64,000 nucleotides of DNA, taken from Acinetobacter genomosp. 15BJ (GTDB lineage Bacteria; Pseudomonadota; Gammaproteobacteria; Pseudomonadales; Moraxellaceae). The stretch spans positions 248,001-312,000 of the forward strand of contig NZ_KE007347.1 in the NCBI RefSeq assembly GCF_000400715.1. Direction: 5' to 3'. This document shows, one piece after another, positions 56,074-64,000 of the stretch. The notes beneath the pieces are model-generated. The model made no database searches. It saw only the letters and a list, made by a program, of their open reading frames with translations, and was not told where the DNA came from. The position numbers were made by a program, and so were the translations under genes. Within the stretch, counting starts at the first letter, position 1. Each line of letters begins with the position of its first letter.

Positions 56074-56138
56074 GAGTAGCTTAGCTACTCAAGATATACA
56101 ATTATCGAAGGGATGATTAAACAATCATCCCTTTTTTT
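56074..56138 (+). terminator. Two successive hairpins after efp; the second is a Rho-independent terminator
   Basis: GAGTAGC/GCTACTC (3-base loop) is followed by AAGGGATGATT/AATCATCCCTT (AAAC loop) and Ts at 56108-56138. Confidence 0.8.
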
Positions 56139-56227
56139 ATGCCAAAGTATTAGATAAATAATTAAAGCTAGAAGGTAAACTTACAAAGATATTTCTTCTA
56201 CAGAAAATATGGAAAGGGAAATCTAAT

Positions 56228-56394
56228 AGGGTTTGCTGACATTTTTTGTTGCCACTGCATTATCTTGCGTAGCTGTAATAGCTACTCATTATTTAGAATA
56301 GCTAAATTGCATAAAACATGCCTTGTGCCACCTATAAAATGTCCTCTGTCGCAATGAGAGCTATAGCTCGTAAAGTGAAATGTCAACAGACCCT
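56228..56394 (-). repeat. 167-bp member of the TIR repeat family upstream of cstA
   Basis: Right end TGAAATGTCAACAGACCCT (56376-56394) is the exact reverse complement of the left end of the 267-bp element; left end AGGGTTTGCTGACATTT (56228-) has diverged at two positions. The interior matches the gloA-side part of that element in inverted orientation and lacks its other half. It ends 33 bases before the cstA start. Confidence 0.75.
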
Positions 56395-56427
56395 GACCAC
56401 GCGTTATGTATTTGAGAGGTTTTTTGA

Positions 56428-58530
56428 ATGGAGACAACACAAGCAAAGTCATCACTTCCCTCAAAACTCCTATGGAGTTTGGTTGCCATTGTCGGGGCAA
56501 TTTCATTTGGGATATTGGCGGTTAGTCGTGGTGAGCATGTTAATGCGGTCTGGTTAGTTCTTGCCGCAGTCTGTGTATATAGCATTGCATATCGGTTCTA
56601 CAGTTTATTTATTGCAAACAAAGTTTTTGAATTAAATCCTAAACGGTTAACCCCAGCTCATCGTCTCGCAGATGGTCTGGATTATGTTCCTACTAATAAA
56701 TTCGTTTTATTCGGTCATCACTTTGCAGCGATTGCAGGTGCGGGACCTTTAGTTGGTCCTATTCTCGCAGCACAAATGGGTTACTTACCGGGCACTATCT
56801 GGCTTTTGGTTGGTGTGGTGATTGCAGGTGCGGTACAAGATTTTCTGGTTTTGTTTATTTCAACACGCCGTGATGGCCGCTCTTTAGGTGAAATGGCAAA
56901 ACAGGAACTTGGCACTTTTGCAGGTGTGATTGTGATGCTAGGTACATTGGGGGTAATGATCATTATCCTTGCAGTGCTGGCATTGGTCGTCGTTAAAGCC
57001 TTGGCGCATAGCCCATGGGGTGTGTTCAGTATTGCTGCCACCATTCCAATTGCCTTATTCATGGGCATCTACATGCGTTATATACGCCCAGGGAAAATTG
57101 CAGAAGTATCTGTCATTGGCTTTGTATTAATGATGGCGGCAATTGTCTATGGTGGCGATGTTGCAAAAGATCCATATTGGGGGCAGTTATTTACCCTGAG
57201 TGGTACCCAATTGACATGGGCCTTAATCATTTATGGCTTTATCGCCTCGGTTTTGCCAGTTTGGTTGCTATTAGCACCACGTGATTACTTATCGACCTTC
57301 CTTAAAATTGGTGTGATTGCAGGTTTAGCTATCGGGATTATCTTTGCAATGCCTGATCTGAAAATGCCGGCAGTGACCCACTTTGTTGATGGTACAGGTC
57401 CTGTATTTGCGGGTAGTTTATTTCCTTTCTTATTTATCACCATTGCTTGTGGTGCGATTTCAGGTTTCCATGCCTTGGTTGCATCCGGAACCACACCTAA
57501 ACTGGTCGATAACGAAGTCAATATTCGTATGATCGGTTATGGCGGTATGTTGATGGAGTCTTTCGTCGGCATCATGGCCATGATCTGTGCGACAGTACTC
57601 GATCCAGGAATCTACTTCGCAATTAATGCACCAGCAGCAGTTTTAGGGACCTCGGTAGAGACCGCTGCGGAAGCCGTTCGTAATCTCGGTTTCGTAGTTA
57701 GCCCAGAAATGTTGACTTTACTGGCTCAGGAAGTTGGTGAGAGTTCAATCTTGTCTCGTACAGGTGGTGCACCTACATTTGCAATTGGTATGGCACATAT
57801 CATTTCAGAGATTTTCAACAACCGCTCAATGATGGCGTTCTGGTACCACTTTGCGATTCTATTTGAAGCATTATTTATTTTGACTGCGGTAGATGCGGGT
57901 ACACGTGCTTGTCGTTTCATGGTGCAAGATACAGTGGGTATCGTGGTTCCAGCGATTAAACAATCGAGTTCATTCTTTGGGAACTTGGTCGGGACTTTTG
58001 TCGCGGTAGCAGGTTGGGGTTTCTTCGTTTATCAAGGTGTAGTTGACCCACTCGGTGGAATTAACTCCTTGTGGCCGTTATTTGGTATTGGTAACCAGAT
58101 TCTTGCTTCGATGGCACTGATTTTAGGAACCGTCATTTTATTCAAGATGAAAAAAGAGAAGTATGTTTGGGTGACGATTATCCCAACGATTTTCTTATTC
58201 ATTACCTCGATGACGGCGGGTTGGCAAAAGATTTTCCATGAAAATCCAAAAATTGGCTTCCTTGCGCAAGCGAATCGTTTCTCGGATGCGATTGCGCGCG
58301 GTGAGTTGCTTGCACCAGCCAAGACAGTTGCTGAAATGCAAACCATTGTGATGTCGAATCAGATTAATGCAGCACTCTGTGGCTTCTTTATGATTGTTGC
58401 AATTGTGATGGTTATTGCTTCTATTGGCATTATACGCAGAGCATTGGCGAGTCCAACACCAACGGTGAACGAAGCACCAGCCGTTTATTCAGAAACCCCA
58501 ATGACAGCGAATAGCATCAAAGGAGAGTAA
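56428..58530 (+). CDS. cstA: CstA family carbon starvation / pyruvate-peptide transporter
   Basis: A 700-residue inner-membrane protein with about 18 membrane helices. Family motifs are LVAIVGAISFGILAVSRGE, ADGLDYVPTNKFVLFGHHFAAIAGAGPLVGPILAAQMGYLPG, VQDFLVLFISTRRDGRSLGEMAKQELG, GFHALVASGTTPKLVDNE and GTRACRFMVQDT. E. coli CstA and BtsT take up pyruvate or peptides during carbon limitation. The MITE-like element lies 33 bases upstream, so part of the promoter may be derived from it. The ybdD gene follows after 2 bases. Confidence 0.94.
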   Translation: METTQAKSSLPSKLLWSLVAIVGAISFGILAVSRGEHVNAVWLVLAAVCVYSIAYRFYSLFIANKVFELNPKRLTPAHRLADGLDYVPTNKFVLFGHHFAAIAGAGPLVGPILAAQMGYLPGTIWLLVGVVIAGAVQDFLVLFISTRRDGRSLGEMAKQELGTFAGVIVMLGTLGVMIIILAVLALVVVKALAHSPWGVFSIAATIPIALFMGIYMRYIRPGKIAEVSVIGFVLMMAAIVYGGDVAKDPYWGQLFTLSGTQLTWALIIYGFIASVLPVWLLLAPRDYLSTFLKIGVIAGLAIGIIFAMPDLKMPAVTHFVDGTGPVFAGSLFPFLFITIACGAISGFHALVASGTTPKLVDNEVNIRMIGYGGMLMESFVGIMAMICATVLDPGIYFAINAPAAVLGTSVETAAEAVRNLGFVVSPEMLTLLAQEVGESSILSRTGGAPTFAIGMAHIISEIFNNRSMMAFWYHFAILFEALFILTAVDAGTRACRFMVQDTVGIVVPAIKQSSSFFGNLVGTFVAVAGWGFFVYQGVVDPLGGINSLWPLFGIGNQILASMALILGTVILFKMKKEKYVWVTIIPTIFLFITSMTAGWQKIFHENPKIGFLAQANRFSDAIARGELLAPAKTVAEMQTIVMSNQINAALCGFFMIVAIVMVIASIGIIRRALASPTPTVNEAPAVYSETPMTANSIKGE

Positions 58531-58532
58531 GT

Positions 58533-58835
58533 ATGGACTTTAAAATTGCTCGACAAGGTAGTGCTGTGATTGTGAAGATTATTAAATTCACCATCATGTC
58601 GCAGAAACATTTGCTTTTATCACCGAAGAATTGGTCACGTATAGCAGTGCTATGGCAACGTTTGCAGCAAAGTTTTCGTTTGATGGTCGGTGTGCCTGAC
58701 TATGAAACCTATGTCGAGCATATGAAAGCACATCATCCTGATCTAACGCCGATGGATGCCAAGACTTTTTATCGTCATTGTATCGATGCGCGTTATCCTT
58801 CAGCGGGCGGTAATATGAAAAAATGCCCTTGCTAG
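58533..58835 (+). CDS. YbdD/YjiX family small protein
   Basis: A 100-residue protein. Residues 45-100 match the YbdD/YjiX family (RLMVGVPDYETYVEHMKAHHPDLTPMDAKTF, ending in CPC); the basic N-terminal 40 residues are extra. In E. coli ybdD and yjiX accompany cstA and btsT and are needed for their transport, possibly as small subunits. The start at 58533 is 2 bases after the cstA stop, so translation is coupled. Confidence 0.88.
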   Translation: MDFKIARQGSAVIVKIIKFTIMSQKHLLLSPKNWSRIAVLWQRLQQSFRLMVGVPDYETYVEHMKAHHPDLTPMDAKTFYRHCIDARYPSAGGNMKKCPC

Positions 58836-58913
58836 AAATCGTTTGATTTCGTTGAAAAAAAACCAAAACAGTGTATGTTGAAACATGCACTGTTTTATTT
58901 TGGGGATAAAATT

Positions 58914-59873
58914 ATGTGGGGCACGGATCAGGCTTCTATTCAAGATAGAAAACGACAGAACCAGGCATTAGAACAAGATATTAAAAGCTTTGGTCAAAAG
59001 ATCGAGCACTTTTTAATTGAAGTCAATCAGCTTATTTTGGATAAGCCACAACAAACTAAATTGGCATTGACCTGTTTGCTGGCAGGTGGCCATGTGCTAT
59101 TTGAAGATTTACCTGGGCTTGGTAAAACAACATTAGCCAGTGCCTTGGCACGTTTGGCTGGATTACATTTTCAGCGAATTCAATTTACCAATGATATGTT
59201 GGCCAGTGATGTGATTGGCATCAATATTTTTAATCAGAAAGAACATGTCTTTGAATTTAAGCAAGGTCCTGTTTTTACCCAAATCCTCCTCGCCGATGAA
59301 ATTAACCGCTGTAGTCCCAAAACTCAAAGTGCCTTGTTGGAAGCGATGGAAGAAGGGGCTGTTACCGTAGATGGTGTGCATTATGAATTGCCACAACCTT
59401 TCTGGGTGTTGGCTACGCAAAACCCACTGTTTCAAAGTGGAACTTATGCATTGCCAGAGTCCCAACTAGACCGCTTTTTGATGCGATTGTCATTGGGCTA
59501 TCCATCTCGTCAAGCAGAAAAATTACTGTTACAACAAAGCTCACGCCAAGTCCTGATTCATCAATTAGATGCTGTGTTTAACCAAGCCGATATTTTACAT
59601 TTACGTGAATTGGCAAAACAGATTTTCCTTAGTGACGCCGTACTTAATTATATTTTAGATTTGGCTGCTGAAACACGTAAGCAACGCCATGGCCTGTCAA
59701 CACGTGGAGTATTGGCTTTAAAGGCTGCAGCACAAGCTTATGCGCTGGTTGAAGGGCGTAGTTTCGTGACCACGGATGATGTACAGACGGTTTTTGTGGC
59801 TGTAGTTGCACATCGTTTAAGTTTGGGTGAGATGGAGGTAAAACAACTGTTGCAGTCAGTTGATGCATTGTAG
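58914..59873 (+). CDS. MoxR family AAA+ ATPase
   Basis: A 319-residue ATPase of the MoxR group. Walker A is EDLPGLGKTT (Lys 71), Walker B LLADEINR, sensor and arginine-finger regions NPLFQSGTYALPESQLDRF follow. The ATG at 58914 has a GGGGAT site; an earlier ATG at 58875 is less well placed. MoxR ATPases assemble or activate partners with von Willebrand or DUF58 domains. It begins a three-gene unit with a DUF58 protein and a transglutaminase-like protein. Confidence 0.92.
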   Translation: MWGTDQASIQDRKRQNQALEQDIKSFGQKIEHFLIEVNQLILDKPQQTKLALTCLLAGGHVLFEDLPGLGKTTLASALARLAGLHFQRIQFTNDMLASDVIGINIFNQKEHVFEFKQGPVFTQILLADEINRCSPKTQSALLEAMEEGAVTVDGVHYELPQPFWVLATQNPLFQSGTYALPESQLDRFLMRLSLGYPSRQAEKLLLQQSSRQVLIHQLDAVFNQADILHLRELAKQIFLSDAVLNYILDLAAETRKQRHGLSTRGVLALKAAAQAYALVEGRSFVTTDDVQTVFVAVVAHRLSLGEMEVKQLLQSVDAL

Positions 59874-59886
59874 GTGAGTACAGACT

Positions 59887-60804
59887 ATGCAAACCGGACT
59901 TAAACAACAGATCAATCAATGGATCGTAAAACGTTTCCAAGTGGATCGCAGTAAAACCCTGCGACAAAAGGACGTTTTAGTTTTTATCTATAAACAAGGT
60001 TTTTTATATCTGGTCCTGATTCTAATTACCTTTATTGCTGGAATTAACTATGCAAACAATCTGATTTTAGGATTTTGCTTTTTAATCAGTGCCATTCTTT
60101 GTATTAGTTTTTATCTGACCTTTAAGCAATTACATGATTTACAAATTGATGTTGTGATGCCTGAAGTTGGACAAGTCGATCAAGCAATCATTTTAAAACT
60201 GTTATTTAAACAACCTGTTCGTTCCGCACGTTATCTAAGAATCCAGTGGCAGACTCAAGAACAACTGTTTTATCTAGACCAAACCCAGCATGACATTGAG
60301 TTGCCTGTTAGCGCAGAAAAACGCGGACTCTATGAATTTGCTGCCGTTAAAATTTATTCTACTTATCCATTAGGATTAGTCCGCGCATGGACTTATTTAT
60401 ATCCAAAACATAAAGTCTGGGTTGCCCCAAAGAGCTATGAATGGCAGAAAGAACATAAAAATAAGCCGACTTCAGCCCAAGATAGCTTAGATGAATTTAA
60501 AGAGTTACGAGGCTTTCAACACGGTGACTCTTATCAAAATGTGGCATGGAAACAGGTCGCACGTGGACAGGGATTCCTGATCAAAATGTTTGAAGCTCAG
60601 GCCAATCACCAGCATCTGGAAATTGACTATCAGCAGATTCCAGCTCAAAGCCATGAAGATAAATTAAGCTTTATGATGGGTTTGGTCGAGCAATGTGAAC
60701 AGTTAGGTGATGATTATGCACTTATTTTGCCACATGCACGCTTGGAAAGCGGGCAGGGACAATCTCAGTTAATTAAGGCCAAACTTTTATTAGCGCAGGC
60801 ATAA
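59887..60804 (+). CDS. DUF58 domain-containing protein
   Basis: A 305-residue protein with two N-terminal membrane helices (about residues 34-80) followed by a cytoplasmic DUF58 domain, whose signature runs from LDEFKELRGFQHGDSYQNVAWK to ARGQGFLIKMFEAQ. DUF58 proteins are thought to work with MoxR ATPases in a chaperone-like unit. It overlaps the next gene by one base at TAATG and follows moxR by 13 bases. The substrate of the unit is unknown. Confidence 0.9.
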   Translation: MQTGLKQQINQWIVKRFQVDRSKTLRQKDVLVFIYKQGFLYLVLILITFIAGINYANNLILGFCFLISAILCISFYLTFKQLHDLQIDVVMPEVGQVDQAIILKLLFKQPVRSARYLRIQWQTQEQLFYLDQTQHDIELPVSAEKRGLYEFAAVKIYSTYPLGLVRAWTYLYPKHKVWVAPKSYEWQKEHKNKPTSAQDSLDEFKELRGFQHGDSYQNVAWKQVARGQGFLIKMFEAQANHQHLEIDYQQIPAQSHEDKLSFMMGLVEQCEQLGDDYALILPHARLESGQGQSQLIKAKLLLAQA

Positions 60805-62792
60805 TGATGACTAAACAAATCTATTTCTGTGTTTTAGCTGTCTTGGCTTCCATATTACTTGGGCAAACCGCTTTTGCACCTGCTGCTTTAACGGGATTAT
60901 GGGCGGTGGTTTGGCTGCTATTGGTTCGGAGATATCGTAAACAGAGCTGGACACCTTTTCCTAAATGGTTTTTGGTGATCTTTATTCTATTGTCTTTGGG
61001 TATCGTTTATATCAATTATCAAACCATCCTTGGGGTGGAAGCGGGCGTCGCCTTTTTAAGCACCTGTTTATTTGCCAAATGTTTGGAAGCTAAAAACACC
61101 CGTGATTTATTAATCATCTTTAATTTTGCCTTGTTCGTCAGTGCGAGTCTGTTATTACATAGCCAAGCGTTTTGGATGGCTGTGATTGTTCTTGCTGCAT
61201 TTGTGATGTGTTTATTGGGTTTGTATCGGATACAAACGGGATTGTTTAATCAAAAGAAACTATCCTCAAACCAACTTAAACAAGATGTGAAGCAAATTTT
61301 TAAATTTGTAGGCATTGCAATTCCTTTCTTTTTAATCTTATTTATTTTCTTTCCACGATTGCCACCGCTTTGGGCGGTTCCAATTCAGAAGGATCAAGCT
61401 ACGACAGGAATCAGTGACCGGATGTCACCTGGAGATATTGCGCAATTATCGCAATCTTCGGCTTTGGCTTTTCGAGTTGTAGCCAATATGTCGCAATTTC
61501 CGAACAGGCCAGAACTGTATTGGAGAGCTTTGGTTTTAGATCAATATGATGGAACAACATGGACCAGTAGTTTTTTTAATCAACAAATTAAAAATGTGCA
61601 GTCCACAACAAGAAGTGTGCCTTATCAATATTTAGCGGCAGATGAACAAGCCAACTGGATTATGGGCTTGGAATATTCGATTCCACAAGAACGCTATTTG
61701 CAGTTGTATCAAGACAATAGTATCCGCCCATCTAAGCTGATCAAGCGTAATGTACCGATACAAATGCGTTGGCTCGGAAAGATGTCGGCAGAGCCAGTTT
61801 TGTTGTCAGCACGTCAACTGGAGTTGAATCTCAAATTTGATCCAGATCGAGATGCTAAAGCCCAGCAATTGGCGCATATGCTTTTTGAACAAAGTCAAAA
61901 ACAACCTGAAAAGTATCTACAGTCCGTTCTTGCTTGGTATAGAAAAAATGGCTTTGTATATACTTTGACGCCGGGGACTTTAGGTGGTGATCGTATAGAT
62001 CAATTTTTGTTTTCTAGTCGGAAAGGTTTTTGTGAGCATTATGCCTCAAGTTTTGTGATGTTAATGCGTTATGCCGGTATTCCTGCACGAGTGGTAACAG
62101 GTTATCAAGGTGGGCAATTGGCACCTGATGGACAAAGTTGGGAGGTTCGACAGCTTGATGCGCACGCTTGGAGTGAGGTATATCTAGATGGAAAATGGAA
62201 AAGAATTGACCCAACAGCCATGATTGCACCGCAACGAATTGATACGGGGATGCAGGATTATTTGGCACAAGATCAGAATGTGTGGGGGGATGAAAGTAAG
62301 GCTTGGCGTTTACAACAGTTTAAGTTTCTAAAAAATGTGCGGATTTGGAGTGATTACTTAAGCTATCAATGGCAAAGCAAAGTGGTGGGTTATGATGCAG
62401 AAAAACAGAAAAACTGGTTGTCTCGATTAGGTCTGGATTCAAGTTATGCATATGCGATTGTGCTGATTGTTGGCGTATTCGCTATTTTGATGGTGTATGT
62501 GGGTATCTATTGGTGGAAGCAAACAAGGCAGCAACAAAGCTATCAAAAAGCTGTATTCAAATTTCAAAAGAAACTGCCCAAGAATCTGCAAAAGCAACCC
62601 GCAGAAACTTTTCAAGTGTGGATGCAGCGTTTAGCGAGTCAGGTTGAAAACAAACAGGTATTTGAACAAGCAGTTGTGTTATATCAACAAATTGTTTTTT
62701 TAGAGCAGCAGGATAGCGCAAATACTCAAGATTTTAAGCGCTTGCTTAAAGACTGTGCGATTGCACTAAAACAGTCGCAAAAAAACTTGTGA
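60804..62792 (+). CDS. TgpA-like transmembrane transglutaminase (DUF3488 family)
   Basis: A 662-residue protein: about six N-terminal membrane helices (DUF3488 region, residues 1-190), a periplasmic transglutaminase-like domain, a further membrane helix near 545-570 and a cytoplasmic tail. The catalytic triad is visible as Cys in GFCEHYASS (near 408), His in LDAHAWSEV (near 452) and Asp in RIDPTA (near 468). Pseudomonas TgpA, in the same arrangement after moxR-DUF58, is needed for viability and affects the cell wall. The gene overlaps the DUF58 gene by one base. Confidence 0.9.
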   Translation: MMTKQIYFCVLAVLASILLGQTAFAPAALTGLWAVVWLLLVRRYRKQSWTPFPKWFLVIFILLSLGIVYINYQTILGVEAGVAFLSTCLFAKCLEAKNTRDLLIIFNFALFVSASLLLHSQAFWMAVIVLAAFVMCLLGLYRIQTGLFNQKKLSSNQLKQDVKQIFKFVGIAIPFFLILFIFFPRLPPLWAVPIQKDQATTGISDRMSPGDIAQLSQSSALAFRVVANMSQFPNRPELYWRALVLDQYDGTTWTSSFFNQQIKNVQSTTRSVPYQYLAADEQANWIMGLEYSIPQERYLQLYQDNSIRPSKLIKRNVPIQMRWLGKMSAEPVLLSARQLELNLKFDPDRDAKAQQLAHMLFEQSQKQPEKYLQSVLAWYRKNGFVYTLTPGTLGGDRIDQFLFSSRKGFCEHYASSFVMLMRYAGIPARVVTGYQGGQLAPDGQSWEVRQLDAHAWSEVYLDGKWKRIDPTAMIAPQRIDTGMQDYLAQDQNVWGDESKAWRLQQFKFLKNVRIWSDYLSYQWQSKVVGYDAEKQKNWLSRLGLDSSYAYAIVLIVGVFAILMVYVGIYWWKQTRQQQSYQKAVFKFQKKLPKNLQKQPAETFQVWMQRLASQVENKQVFEQAVVLYQQIVFLEQQDSANTQDFKRLLKDCAIALKQSQKNL

Positions 62793-62827
62793 AGCTGAGA
62801 AAAAATGAATATGATGCTTCTCATTCT

Positions 62828-62904
62828 AGGTGTATAGCTCAGTTGGTTAGAGCGCTACGTTGACATCGTAGAGGTCTCCAGTTCGAGTCTGGATATACCT
62901 ACCA
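62828..62904 (+). tRNA. tRNA-Val (anticodon GAC)
   Basis: Seventy-seven bases. Acceptor AGGTGTA pairs with TATACCT (one G.T), anticodon loop TTGACAT gives GAC, T loop TTCGAGT, discriminator A, encoded CCA. Confidence 0.97.
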
Positions 62905-62930
62905 AGATTAACGCTTTATCAGCGATTTAC

Positions 62931-62957
62931 AACCCACCTCAATAGGTGGGTTTTTCT
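62931..62957 (+). terminator. Terminator after tRNA-Val
   Basis: Nine-base arms AACCCACCT and AGGTGGGTT around CAAT, then a T run. Confidence 0.85.
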
Positions 62958-63126
62958 TTTTTAGAGAATTGGGTCTTATTTAAAAAATAATTATGAAATT
63001 TTAATAGGAAAAATTAACGTCTGATATAATAAATTGACTATAAAAATTCCTAAATGAGATTGATTGGAATTAGGTCTTGAATGATGTTTGAATTTGATTT
63101 TTATTATTTTAAAGGGGTGGAATAAC

Positions 63127-63699
63127 ATGAAAATATTGAGTACAGCTTTATTATGTATATCAATTATTGGCTCAGTTGGTGGTTCAGCTTATTACTTAAA
63201 ACAAGAACCAAAAACTTTGATTGAAACAAATTATGGTTCTGTAAATTTAGGTCAAGTATTTGCTGAATCTGTTTTAATGACAGTTGAGATTGATGGCTTT
63301 TCTGGGCATCAAGATTATGATGTTGTTTTAAATCAAGGGAGTTTTTTCGAAGCTAAAAAAGATTTAAATGAGGCTATGGAGAGAAAAATGAAACTTATAT
63401 TCATAGATTCTCCTGAAAGTGAAAAAATTAGCTATGATATTGCAACAGTTACTAGTGATAGAGATGTAGTCATTACAACAGCAATCCGTTACAACAGCTC
63501 AAATTTTATGAATCAGCCTTATATTCTTACTATGAGTAAGAAAACATATAAAATTAAAAAAGATGAGCCTTTAAAATCTTCTTTAGACAAATTTGTGGAT
63601 GATGCAATTGCTATAAATAAGAAAGATATCGCCAATCGATTGTACATTACAAATAAAGAGCTTTATGGATTGCTTGTTGAGAAAGACCCAAAGTCATAA
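63127..63699 (+). CDS. Hypothetical membrane-anchored or secreted protein
   Basis: A 190-residue protein starting at the ATG at 63127, after AGGGGTGG. An N-terminal hydrophobic stretch (ILSTALLCISIIGSVGGSAYYL) serves as signal or anchor. The rest is charged and mixed alpha/beta with no cysteines and no motif I know. It is AT-rich and follows a tRNA gene, a common site for acquired DNA. Function unknown. Confidence 0.55.
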   Translation: MKILSTALLCISIIGSVGGSAYYLKQEPKTLIETNYGSVNLGQVFAESVLMTVEIDGFSGHQDYDVVLNQGSFFEAKKDLNEAMERKMKLIFIDSPESEKISYDIATVTSDRDVVITTAIRYNSSNFMNQPYILTMSKKTYKIKKDEPLKSSLDKFVDDAIAINKKDIANRLYITNKELYGLLVEKDPKS

Positions 63700-64000
63700 A
63701 TTAGACAAAGCTATTTTGAATTGATATGTAGAACTGACCTTTTGTAATTGGTTTTATCGGAATGAATATGCAATCTATTGAAAATGTAATTCCATAAAGA
63801 TTTAATCTAGCTGTTGATACTTGGGGTGATGGGGCATAGTTAGAAATTCAAAAATATCAGCAAGTGACATCTATATGCAGGGCTTCTTATAGTTCATAAT
63901 TTTGAGGGCTTGACCAATTCTAATATTGGTGCTAATTTAATCAATAAGGAAGTCATATACTATTTGGGCTTTAAGAGAAATCTTGCCTAAATGAACAAAG
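63700..64000 (+). other. 301-base region at the window end, possibly with a decayed coding remnant
   Basis: From ATG 63762 one frame reads MNMQSIENVIP, stop, RFNLAVDTWGDGA, stop, LEIQKYQQVTSICRASYSS. Protein-like words broken by stops suggest a pseudogene, but chance cannot be excluded. No complete gene is seen, and I see no tRNA or repeat. Confidence 0.3.

Overview
The window is chromosomal DNA from a gammaproteobacterium of the Moraxellaceae, almost certainly Acinetobacter. This rests on the low-GC base composition, on gene neighbourhoods I know from that genus (rpsU-yqeY divergent from tsaD; nudJ-mnmA-hflD-purB; surE followed by an NlpD-like gene; epmB divergent from efp; a fimX-like gene beside a PilZ gene) and on family-specific proteins such as the two small secreted proteins near 38.5-40.1 kb. 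I cannot name the species. Most of the window is core housekeeping sequence. I see no insertion sequence, prophage, integron or CRISPR array.

Layout. 0-3.8 kb: the end of a 2-hydroxyacid dehydrogenase, a PlsC-like acyltransferase, a BepA-like M48 protease with TPRs, a GFA-fold protein and two small unknowns. 3.9-5.8 kb: yqeY and rpsU divergent from tsaD. 5.9-11.9 kb: accessory small genes, a DMT exporter with its TetR regulator, an HPP-family membrane protein and second TetR regulator sharing a perfect 24-bp palindrome, a lipocalin-like unknown and a DUF815 ATPase. 12-14.8 kb: a DUF3336-patatin lipase overlapping a small protein kinase, then tRNA-Leu and tRNA-Trp. 14.8-18.5 kb: a FadL-type porin and a secreted unknown, divergent from a LysR regulator. 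18.8-21.9 kb: a solitary astA and a CycA-like amino-acid permease. 22-30 kb: the accessory highlight, a type VI secretion cassette. 30-35.7 kb: purB-hflD-mnmA-nudJ, then formamidase and its FmdB-like partner. 35.8-43.2 kb: DUF4262, gamma carbonic anhydrase, dacC, two paralogous secreted proteins around a VOC gene, surE, nlpD and a LysR regulator. 43.3-50.5 kb: a LonB-type protease, an AmpG permease with an inserted extracytoplasmic domain, gloA, a bile-acid:sodium symporter-family protein and rpmE. 50.5-56.1 kb: FimX-like and PilZ proteins, then epmB/efp. 56.4-62.8 kb: cstA-ybdD and a moxR-DUF58-tgpA operon. The window ends with tRNA-Val and a secreted unknown.

The most interesting region is vgrG-effector-immunity x3 (22126-29320). 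VgrG carries a transthyretin-like C-terminal adaptor. It is translationally coupled to an effector whose natural start lies in a different frame from its body, consistent with loss of one C from a short C run. The effector's C-terminus has a GGGIQ motif reminiscent of TNT-type NADases. Three tandem, leaderless putative immunity genes follow. They share nearly identical C-termini but the first has a divergent N-terminal part, and it also carries a nine-G tract. This looks like a cassette undergoing duplication, gene conversion and possibly phase variation.

A second thread is a family of non-coding repeats with 19-bp terminal inverted repeats: an intact 267-bp copy abutting gloA, a 167-bp copy directly upstream of cstA, and a decayed copy upstream of surE.
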